From: Pocillopora verrucosa
Taxonomy: Eukaryota > Cnidaria > Anthozoa > Scleractinia > Pocilloporidae
DNA length: 64,000 nt
Assembly: GCF_036669915.1 (NCBI RefSeq)
Contig: NC_089315.1
Location: forward strand, 7,953,291-8,017,290
Reading direction: 5' to 3'
The notes under the pieces are model-generated. The model did not search any database. It was not told the origin of the DNA and was given only the letters and a program-made list of their open reading frames with translations. This document shows, piece by piece, positions 55,091 through 64,000 of this stretch. The stretch's first letter is position 1; every line of letters begins with the position of its first letter. A program made the position numbers and the translations under genes.

Positions 55091-56345
55091 CTAAGATTTG
55101 CTGGACCGTTAAACATATTTTTGCCCTTCCTGGTGCCTGTACATGTTGATTATGATTCCATAAGCTCAAATTTAAGATAGAGGAAGAAAACACAAATTGC
55201 AAATAGCGATGAAACTGCCCTTGTAACTCCTATTTTTTTCGGCTTTTAAGGAATCGGCAGGACAATTTTCACAAATTGAGAAAATGTTTAGATATTTCAC
55301 CGAGGCAAATTGAAGAAAATCATAGGTAAAGCCAAATTATCGCTGGCGAGCGCCTCTCTTCGTGGAGCCATCGCTTAGTAACGAAAGTCATTTTGACAAT
55401 ATTTACAACAGCAAACGATAGTCCGAACCTTACTCATTGCTTTTTGATGGCTTTTAGTGACCATGAAAGGCGAAAACATAAACATTTTCTAGAAAAATAT
55501 TACGCTGGCGCGCGCCAACATTCAGCAAAAAACCCTATGGAGCCTCCTTAAGAGATAGTTGATGGTTTTGAAATGAGCTGTTAGGCCCAGTCTTACAGGC
55601 GCTAAGCTATATCCTGTTTTACTGACTGATGGTGATGTGAATCATTGGCTAAATATTGATCAGTGCAGTATCAATAAAAGGGAATGGTGTTATCTTTCTC
55701 GACTCAGTGCATCGTGCGGTCCTATAACTTCTTGCTTCTAGCAGATATCCGCCCACATTTGTACGAAAGATCCCAACGACTAAAAGGTAAAAAACAAATG
55801 AAGAGCTCGTGCAAGATTTCAAATTTACAGTGGTTCTTCCCTACATTAAAGGTGTCTCAGAGGTTCTTCGTCGCTACTTACAGCAACAAGGACTGCACAC
55901 AGTCTCTAGATCTGACACGCGCGATATCGATGCTCAAGTCACTCTAAAGCGTTGCCATAAAATATAAACCCATTTAATCTGTTTTCTCTTTCGAGATATC
56001 AACAACAAATCGATAGAAATAAGCAGTAACGAAAGCCACCTGACAAGTGCAACAATGCTTAATTATTAATTAATAACAGGGCGTGAATTTTTCACTTTGG
56101 CGACCAAATCCTGAAGATAAGTCACCAAATTGGCGACTAGAATGTTTCATCATAACCTTACCTAGAGATATAGTGAATTAAAAAGGTTTGCAAAGATAAA
56201 TCCGCAGCAAACTTCCTCGTTAAGTTTGTTTCCAAAACGCAACACATGCATCTCGATCGATAACTAGACGCCATCTTAGATTTAGGTGATCTTGAATGAC
56301 ATGTATATCATCCATCCTAGTGTCCACTTTGTAGCACGTTAAAGA
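55091..56345. other. tail of unit C
   Basis: No gene seen. It ends at the C/D junction at about 56346. Its unit D counterpart lies beyond the window. Confidence 0.5.
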
Positions 56346-56900
56346 ATAGGACGATTCTTCTGACTTTGGACACTTACGTCTGTTTAGGATGAGTCCGTTT
56401 GATTTAATTTCGAACACTTGCATATAATTTTCTTTGATTCCCTTTGATCAGGATCAACTGCGTACGTTTTCAGACAGTTTTTTAAATAAAGGGTTTCGAC
56501 AACTGTTTTAATAAATAAGCTGCTGCTGACGATGTAACTGGCAGCCATGCCCAGTAAAGTCGTAAGGTGAAACCCAAACTGGAGAGCCTGCTCACAGGCG
56601 AAACAGATGGCGGTAAGAAGTCCTGTAGGCGGCGGCAGATCGACGGTTACCGGCTTTTATTGAGACCTCTCTCTTTTGGCCGTTCTAAGGAGAAAGAGAA
56701 AAAATTTCCCTTGTTGAATTAGTGATTAATTTTGACTTCAAAAACAGAAAGAAAACGTTCTTTCGGCCTTCTTGACTTTTAAAGCGTATGTTCTCTCGTT
56801 TTTAATTTATTTGGAAGAAGATTGGTGACTGGGATGCACTAAGGAACAAAGAATGGTAGGCATGTATGATTCATATCTTGGAAAATATACATGAAAGCGG
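56346..56900 (-). repeat. dispersed segment, copy 4 (inverted, truncated)
   Basis: This is the unit D counterpart of 42741-43297, missing its left end at the tandem junction. A 10-bp piece (GGGAGACGTC) of copy 3 is absent near 56430, which changes the reading frame of the short MAA(N/S)Y frame. Confidence 0.7.
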
Positions 56901-58673
56901 CGTTTTAGGTTCGAGGTACGTGAAAAAACAATAAATACGACGGTTAAACAAATTGTATTGCACTAGATCACTGAAAAGTGTTGCCTAATACCGTGTTTAT
57001 TCGATTAAACGCCGCGGCGTTTATAAATTTTTCGCGATTCGAGTGCGGCGTTCAGTTTAAAACCCAATTCGTTAACAATGTGTGTTCTTGAAAGCTGTAG
57101 ATTGAAACACGCATTGTTTGAAGATGCTGAAGTCCCAGTTTTCAGCGTCATAGTTTGTTATTCTGATGCATAATACATTGTAAGTGAAACGAGAATATAT
57201 ACATCGAACAAATCGTATATATTTATTGCACTAGATGATTGAAAAGTGTCGTCTAACGAAAAAATTGACGTTACAGATAACGCAGTGTGAATGAAAAGAT
57301 AAAAGATTTTGTCTAAAGAGAGTAACTTTTTCACTCTATAACTGTATTTAGTGGTATGAGTCTTACTGCTAAATGCACAAAAGAGCAAAAAGAACAACTG
57401 GTGTAAGGCGATGTGTTTGTGTATTTTTGGCAGTTATTCAACATGATTCGTTTGAGAGAGCGAATTACAGGTGAGCTGCATTCAGTCTCAGATAGCTACA
57501 TGTCGTTATAAGGATTTTTCCCTTAAGTTCCTTGCTAGGTCAAAACATTTTTTAAGGACATAGATTAAAAAATTCATACTTCTACACGTAATCAAATGAA
57601 TTTCACAGTCCTCTTCCCTTCATTAGGAGCCTAGCAACGCAGGCTACGGTTTTCTGATGGGGTCAATTATTCATAATTTATAGGCAGAATGTATAAAACA
57701 TGTATTTAGAGCTAAAATTTTATTCATAAAAAGCTCAGTTGTCATTCAATTTTAAAAGGAACTTGCTGTTCTGCTCTATGTCAAACTTTTATCATTCAAA
57801 ATTCTTTTGTATATAATAAGAGCCATTACCTACATATATTTTTGATATTAGTATTTGGATGGGAGGGAGAATTAGGAAAATTATAACTGCCAGTGAGGGG
57901 AGGAATCTGGTATATTTTCTCAACGTCCGTCGACAGAATCAGGTGCTCTTAAACATTTCTGCATTATTCTCAATTGAGGAAGCATTCTTGTCTTCTTAAT
58001 ACGCAAGAAATATTTTGCTCACAAGATTTTTAACAATGTATAAAGCGCCCTGATTATTATTCAGTGCATTTTCGCTGCACCTGAATGAAGAATTTAATAT
58101 GCCTTAAATACATGTGTTGTCAATCAACCCTACGTGTGAGTTCTTGAGATGACACCTCTCTGCGTGTGAAGTGAGGGAACTTTAAAAAAACAACCGGCGC
58201 CCAAGTGATTATAAATTGGTCTATATTCATAGGAATAGCTGGCCTTAATCCTTTAGAAATTTATTACTGCATATCATTAAATGCATTGAAGCCTCTTAGT
58301 TTACAATTTTCTGGAGAATAAAAAGCCATATGCTTTGTAGAAGTCAAAATTTGAAGGCAAAAATCAACCTCCTTTTGTTCCTAATGAAAATTTTACATGC
58401 AAAATTAAATTCGTTTAATTATATTTAAAACACAAGTGTTTTCTATAGCACTCTTTACAAAAGTTTTAATTTGCAATTTCTAGTTCTGGTTTGAGTTGGC
58501 TTTATTTGTTATTATAATTTTTTGTGTCTTATCTGAAACTGTCAACTGTTCGACGTTTATGGAAAATACGACAGTGTGCACATCAGAATATTAGATCTCA
58601 AACATTTTCTTACCATTAAAAATCAACATGTTTTTGGTTACTATTATTCGTTTACGTAATGATTTCTCTTGGT
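56901..58673. other. intergenic, unit D, 3' side of the receptor
   Basis: Same content as 43298-45098. No gene seen. Confidence 0.5.
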
Positions 58674-59585
58674 TTAACGACGAGCGGAAGTTTGTTCTAT
58701 AATTTGTCTTCCGCGTACTCGAAAAGTGCGATTAAATGCTTCATAGAATTTGCTGTTTCGCAAACAATAAACCCACGGGTCGATTGCCGCGGAAGTAAAA
58801 GCAACCGCCTCGACAATAGTCCAAACCTTATGATACATGGTGGAGTAAACCACATATTTGCTCAAATATTGAGTGAAAGAAGTCACTAGACTCGGCAGCC
58901 AGCAAACAACGAATAGTCCCACCACAATACTAACTGTTTTAGCAGCTTTTAAGTTCTGTTTTCGTCTGTTCACGGATTCTTGATTCTGTAAAGTGACAAC
59001 ATTTATTCTCCTGGACTGCGTCGCAGAGGCTTTCAATATTCGAATGGAACAGAACACAATGATGATCATAGGAATTAACACTGTTATGATTGTAAAAGAC
59101 AACCACAACTCAATAGAATCATCTCTCACAAAAAACCTTGAACAGGGGAGAAGAAACGACAAGACCCATACAGAAGCTATGATGAGATAACTTCTCGTGT
59201 TAGTAAGAAGCTCTTGATAGCGGAGCGGATGAATGATGGTAATATACCTGTCCAGACTAATGCAGCATAGGTTGAACGTTGTAGCTACAGTGGTGTGTAT
59301 CCACAGATAATCAATAGCTTTACCGTAAGTTTTCAGATAACTGTCTTCGTCATAATTGATGCACCTGGCCGTTGCCCATACAGGGTTTATAACAAGTCCT
59401 ACCGACAAGTCCGCCACAGCCAATGAAGCAATGAAAAAATTCGAAATTATTCTGAGGGAATGATTTCTGGCGATCAACCATAAGACAACAGTGTTGCCAA
59501 TTACGGCCACCAGACCTGTGACACTGAACCAGGCTGCTAAAATGATCCTTTCTTCTTGGTTAAACTCTTCAATGATGCTGTTCAT
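58674..59585 (-). CDS. class A GPCR, amine-receptor-like, unit D
   Basis: The single exon encodes 303 residues from the ATG at 59585. By eye it differs from the 45099-46010 protein at eight residues. Three are at the N-terminus, where NST becomes NSI and the first glycosylation sequon is lost. One is Asn-to-Asp at 92, one Ala-to-Thr after the DRY box (DRYITIIHP), two lie in the loop before TM7 (YVVY for NMVY) and one in the tail. DRY, CWLP and DPWVY are kept. It is a recent tandem duplicate under apparent protein-level conservation. The ligand is unknown. Confidence 0.9.
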   Translation of the reverse strand: MNSIIEEFNQEERIILAAWFSVTGLVAVIGNTVVLWLIARNHSLRIISNFFIASLAVADLSVGLVINPVWATARCINYDEDSYLKTYGKAIDYLWIHTTVATTFNLCCISLDRYITIIHPLRYQELLTNTRSYLIIASVWVLSFLLPCSRFFVRDDSIELWLSFTIITVLIPMIIIVFCSIRILKASATQSRRINVVTLQNQESVNRRKQNLKAAKTVSIVVGLFVVCWLPSLVTSFTQYLSKYVVYSTMYHKVWTIVEAVAFTSAAIDPWVYCLRNSKFYEAFNRTFRVRGRQIIEQTSARR

Positions 59586-61679
59586 ATTTCAACGGCGTCT
59601 TTCACAGGACTGCATGCGAACTTGGCGTGAATCCTCTAATATAAGATGACAAAAAGGGTTCATAGATTTAGTACAATTTTAATAGATTTCACATATTGTT
59701 GAGTCCAACTGATAAAAATCACCATCGAAGAACATAATTAATTATTTAGGAAACACCGGTGGCCTGCTTTCAACTGCAGTGCCTGAGTGGTGAATCATTT
59801 TCAACTTTGCTATGCTGTCGCTCTCGCAACAGTGTTAACTGGCAACCTCTCAAATTTCTCATTAACTAAATTTTTGGAAGGACGCAAGTCGAATAATATG
59901 TCGAATGTTGTTACTGAATAATCATTTCGCCCGTCAAAACATTCAACAACGGTCAATTGTAATACAAATGGCCAGTATTTGCAAGCAAGGTGACAAAACT
60001 ACCCCATGTCGAATGAAAACATGACGTCCCACTCAAGTGAGAAATAACAAATTTGATGTTTGTACTACAATTCCTTCCCGTCATGGAAAAATTCTAGTCT
60101 ATAGAATTTGAAGCTACACGAGTGCACCAGACTGCCAATTAGAAGATCATGAAGACGAAAGCTTAAAATGAAGAAGCGCGCTGTATTTATATTAGCCTCT
60201 GTATGATCTCTTTAGTAGTTCTTTGACATTCATGTTGTTCTAAAGGTCTATCAAGTCTTTCCTTCTCTTCTTGCAGTGCCTTCGTTAATGCTGGTAAACT
60301 ATGTATGTCGTATCATAAATATTTACAAGATCAATTGATAAAATCAACTACAAGTCATGTTTTCATGACGATTCTGCTCTCTTTCTTTTTTCTCAAACTC
60401 GCTTTTTACTGGTCTTGAAGAGCGCAGACAAACAACTTTACAGTTACAATTTTACTTACCCGACTACTTGCCCTTTTAACGTCAGTGTAAATTTGGCCCC
60501 ACCGGAAAAATCCACATTGATTAACGAGGTAAGATCACAGAAATGTTTCCAGAATTCTGACTAAAAACGGAAAGGAACGGGATCACATTGAGCCTGTGCA
60601 TATCAATATTCTTCTGGTGTAGCTATAAATAATTTAAATGCGGCAATTGTTCAAACGGCAAACACATCATTTTGTTTACTCAGTTCCCTTTATTTATTCC
60701 ATGAATGCAACATTATCTGTTTGTCAAGAGAAAGTCTTTTTGCCTAACGTATACAAAATAGATGCAAGAAGATTGATTTCTTACCCACCGAGCGCGAGGG
60801 CCGTACTGAGGATTATTGGCCCAAGGTAATGGCAGAGCCGACCGAGCACAGCGAGGTCCGTACTGAGACGACCGAGAGCCAAGATTCCTCAGTACAACTC
60901 GAGCTAGCGAGGTTAGTAGATAGTTTATCATATGGCACTCGGATTAAACTTGTTTCTTTTGAATTTGCTGGATTTCAAGAACTTTAAAAAATTAAACGAT
61001 TTATCTAGACTAAGTAAGCCCATGTTACAATAAATTTTTCATGTAATTTTCTGGCACGTGTTGTTCAACCATGAGCATTTACGATAAAGATTCAGTTGAT
61101 AACTCTCCAATTACTTGCTATAAAATTCTTTGTAAACACTGCCAAGTTCAGAAAACTTCATATAATATCAACTTAAACGAAATTTCGTCTGGATCGCTGA
61201 TAAGTTTTTCTCATACTATTTTCCTATTTCTGATTTTGGAACATAATTTATTGCAATTACTTGGATTAGTTTCCTGGCCAATGGCCATTGCTTCAACACC
61301 CCGAGGAAATATCATCGAAAGTCTCTGAAAAACAACCTCTGTAAAACAAAATCGTCCACTGAAAAATTCCACTGAAAAACAAAGGTCAATTCTACCCAAT
61401 TACCAAGTTAAATACTAAACCTTTGCCGAAAAAAAATAACTTATAACTTAGGTAATAAATGATTGACAAGCCTAATGGTTTAAGAAATTAATATTCATTC
61501 CCAAGTGAAAAGCTTTTATAGTTTTGACAACAACTTAATTCAGTGTAACCAGCTGTTTCCCTAAACTTGAAAATAATTATTTACCGAGCAACTATCTTAC
61601 CAAGCTACTCTAGATGTTTCTTTTTTTCAGCGGATAGCCTGAAAACAATTATTGTGTGTTATGAATATATACAGTCAGG
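59586..61679. other. intergenic between the unit D receptor and its deleted neighbour
   Basis: Same content as 46011-48099, including the palindromic repeat at about 60803-60895. No gene seen. Confidence 0.5.
60803..60895. repeat. palindromic MITE-like repeat, unit D copy
   Basis: Counterpart of 47244-47336, with arms GTACTGAGGATTATTGGCCC and GAGCCAAGATTCCTCAGTAC. The first two bases of the right arm differ from the unit C copy. Confidence 0.6.
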
Positions 61680-61999
61680 TCCCTGCAGTCTTTGAACCAA
61701 AGACGGTGTCGTTCCTCAAATATAGTCTTTTAAGAAATCGAAATGAGCGTGATAATGCTTCATAGAACTCGTTGTTTCGCAAACAATACACCCATGGGTT
61801 GAATGCAGATGAGGTAAACGCCACTGATTCAACAAATATCTACACGGAGTAGTAGGCTGAGTTATAGGACACTTTGTTGCTGAAATAGTGCGCGAAACCA
61901 GTGATAGGATTTGGAAACCAGGAAACCACAAATAGCCCCACTATGATACTAACTGTTTTAGCAGCCTTGTAGTTCTTTTTAATTCTTCTAAAAATGTCT
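61680..61999 (-). pseudogene. amine-type GPCR remnant (TM6-TM7 only), unit D
   Basis: The sequence matches 48110-48425 of unit C (third loop, TM6, TM7, tail). It then jumps at about 62000 to sequence equivalent to 49064, upstream of the start codon, so some 640 bp encoding TM1-TM5 were deleted. An in-frame TAG replaces the Trp codon before TM7 (SVWTF becomes SV-stop). The gene is dead. Confidence 0.82.
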
Positions 62000-64000
62000 T
62001 GATGAAATGTGTCGATTTCTCTATCAAACTTTGTTTTTACTTCTTGTCAAAAATGTTCGAAGAAAGTGAATTGTCCATTACTTTGGACAAACTTTTAAAT
62101 TAAGTTGCAGACCTCAGTTAAATGTCCAAGTACTGTTTACTACGATGCGGATGTGGTTTAAGCCAGACTTTCGTCGCTATTGTTTCGATCTTTTGTTATG
62201 TTCATACCGTGAATATGAAAGCGATCTTCGCAGTAATGAATACTACTTGAGCAGTAGTGAAATATATGACTTTCATATATTTACCGTCATTTATGTTCAT
62301 ACCATTTTGTCATATTATCTTTTCCGTGGGAAATGACCGTTGTTATTAATTCCCTGCTGTCAAGCATTGTTTCTCTTGACCGATGGTTTTCGCTACAGCT
62401 TATTTGCATTAATATTTTGTTTATAGCTCGAAAGACAGATCTGCGTGGCCACTTAGCATCAAATTGTTTTCACTGTTTTTATTGGACTCGCATGACGGAC
62501 CTCGCCTCGCTCGGTAAAGAAATAGAAATGACAAAAAGGGGACTCAGAATTTTTTCTTTGTCCCACGCTCGTAACAAGACGAAAAAACCATCTTTCTTTA
62601 TTTCTTTACCGAGCTCAAAACTTACCACCTCTCTTATTTCTACCTACAAACATTACGCTATCGACATTGCTGATCTTAGCAGTATGCAAGAAGCGTGTCA
62701 TGAAACTCGTAATAGACCTCGCTCACTGTGGAGTCACTGTGACTCAGTGGTTACAGCATCTGAGCGCAAAATCCGAAGGCCTGAGGTTCAGTTCCTCATG
62801 GGGACTCTGAATTTTTTCTTTGTCCCACGCTCGTGACGAGATGAAAAAAAATCTTTCTCTATTGAATGTCTGTCATGAAAATTAAATTGGCCGATATGGT
62901 TAGTCCGTTATCAAGACGACTACTTTTTCCCCATATGAAGATATTTTGCATATGCGTGGACTTATTTTAACTAGCCACAGCGGGGCTTTCCTACAATGTT
63001 GTCAAAAATATGTCCAAATGGGTTCTCGAGTTTGGAAGAGTTGTGCTGCAAATTCATTTCCTCGTGACAGCTTTGACAAATGCAGCAAAAAAAAAAAAGA
63101 AATGAAGAAACTTCCTATAAGCAATCTACTACCCAGGAAAAGGTTCGAGGCCGATTTAAAATATAATTCATGAAGGAGTCTCTTTTTGAAAACACCTTTA
63201 ATTCAGCTGTGATTAGTTTGAAGAGACTAACAAACGAGATCAAAATGGCTTTCAGGAGAAAGTCAAGATGGCGCACGTGAAAAAACCAAGTACTGTTCTA
63301 AATAAGTTCAACCATTGACTGCTTTAACTTCGAAAAAACTGTTCTGAGTAATCAGACCACTGAAGGTCTATACAATTCTTAATTTTTTCAGGCCTGTATA
63401 GAAATACTGGCTAATCCTTATTTGTGATGCGAGTCGTTTAAGTCCTGTTAAAGCTATTTTGATTTGTGTCTGACAAATCCGAGTTTTGGATCGAGCCTTA
63501 CCGTCTCAAGGCAATCAGTTGTTCCTTTGGGAAATAAATGATATGTCCACTATGTGTGGTTAAGCTTTCATATATTTGAAACATAAGAAATTGCCAGTAT
63601 ATCCATTGTTTTTTCATCAATATCTCATAACTTTAAATTTTAACAGAAGCTGAATTCAACCCTAGTAAAGTAACGAATGCTTTTCATGAAAATGTAATTG
63701 GCCGATTTGATAAGCCCATTTACCATGACGACTGTTACCTGCACATTGAAGACATAAATGGTATATTCAGCGTGCGTGTTTAACTTTTCACTTATCTGAA
63801 TATCTATATAACAATCGTAGTTACGAAAGTTTGGCCTAAATCTTAGTCTGTGGACTAGGGGAGTGAATAACATTTCCAGTAAAACATTTATAAGCCATTA
63901 GCAAAGTACCACTTGAGATGCGCAAAGTTTTGGGAAAAAAGCTGCTTTTGGCGGCACCAGTGGGAACAATGAACAAGATGAACTAAGTATGTGTAGTGCG
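62000..64000. other. unit D tail up to the window end
   Basis: No gene seen. The stretch contains the SINE sequence below and the 3' flank equivalent to 53013-53839. The site matching the unit C LINE insertion (about 63173-63180) is empty. Confidence 0.55.
62490..62870 (+). repeat. tRNA-derived SINE array, unit D copy
   Basis: The tRNA-like head is at 62730-62807 (TGACTCAGTGGTTACAGCA as A-box region, GAGGTTCAGTTCC as B-box, closing GGACTC), with bodies on both sides as in unit C. Its A-box region is closer to tRNA consensus than in the unit C copy. It is not called as a functional tRNA. Confidence 0.65.

Larger units (their letters stand above)
42741..56345. repeat. segmental duplication unit C (amine-type receptor unit)
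   Basis: The left part of this unit aligns with 56346-64000 (unit D) at high identity, apart from the LINE at 50226-53012 and small indels. The offset is 13,605 bp at the left edge. Sequence from about 53840 to 56345 has no partner inside the window because unit D continues past the end. The head of unit D joins the tail of C at about 56346, so the units are tandem. Confidence 0.85.
56346..64000. repeat. segmental duplication unit D (runs off the window)
   Basis: The stretch aligns with 42741-53839 of unit C minus the LINE. It contains an intact receptor (58674-59585), a deleted receptor (61680-61999), the same palindromic and SINE elements, and the 3' flank. The right end is cut by the window. 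Confidence 0.85.

Noticed and set aside
62333..62836. 167-codon plus-strand frame
   Set aside because: It runs through SINE sequence, and the aligned stretch in unit C is broken by stops.

Overview
This window looks like nuclear DNA of an anthozoan cnidarian, most likely a stony coral. The reasons are AT-rich sequence with multi-exon genes and GT-AG introns, clusters of single-exon rhodopsin-class GPCRs of a kind expanded in corals and anemones, many tRNA-derived SINEs and LINE fragments, and no bacterial operon structure. The species assignment is inference.

Layout. 1.0-6.5 kb (+): an eight-exon GOLM1/GOLM2-like Golgi membrane protein. 9.6-11.4 kb (-): an intron-less coding region for a complete HypX/HoxX-type protein (formyltransferase plus enoyl-CoA hydratase fold) with a basic, possibly mitochondrial, N-terminus. 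16.0-17.1 kb (-): a compact two-exon ETS-domain factor. 18.0-37.6 kb (+): a GPCR cluster containing intact receptors at 19.4, 22.1, 32.0 and 35.1 kb, a TM6-TM7 pseudogene at 18.0 kb, and a receptor at 26.2 kb broken by a 401-bp LTR-like insertion and a 2-bp deletion. 39.5-41.7 kb (-): a three-exon divergent homeobox gene with an N-terminal EH1 motif; a truncated copy lies at 28.9-29.7 kb. 45.1-64 kb (-): a second GPCR family, amine-receptor-like, in two tandem units with intact receptors at 45.1 and 58.7 kb. In each unit the neighbouring receptor is broken: by a frameshift at 48.5 kb and by a large deletion at 61.7-62.0 kb. A 5'-truncated LINE occupies 50.2-53.0 kb, and a decayed first-family GPCR relic lies at 54.6-55.1 kb.

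The dominant theme is segmental duplication. A two-receptor unit (about 21.1-28.9 kb and 30.8-37.4 kb) and a separate unit of about 13.6 kb with its LINE (42.7-56.3 kb and 56.3 kb to the window end) are each duplicated. A stretch of homeobox gene plus promoter is also duplicated (28.9-30.3 kb and 40.4-42.3 kb), and a receptor promoter relic is stranded at 30.3-30.8 kb. Because the paralogous units align closely, transposon insertions present in only one copy (solo-LTR-like element, SINE, two LINEs, an inverted-repeat element) can be placed by eye to within a few bases and ordered after the duplications.

No defence system, CRISPR array or new multi-gene pathway was found. The items most worth following up are the HypX homologue in an animal-type genome, the homeodomain that lacks two normally conserved arginines, and the mosaic birth-and-death evolution of the receptor cluster. 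All intron positions were inferred by reading splice sites and checking phase by hand.
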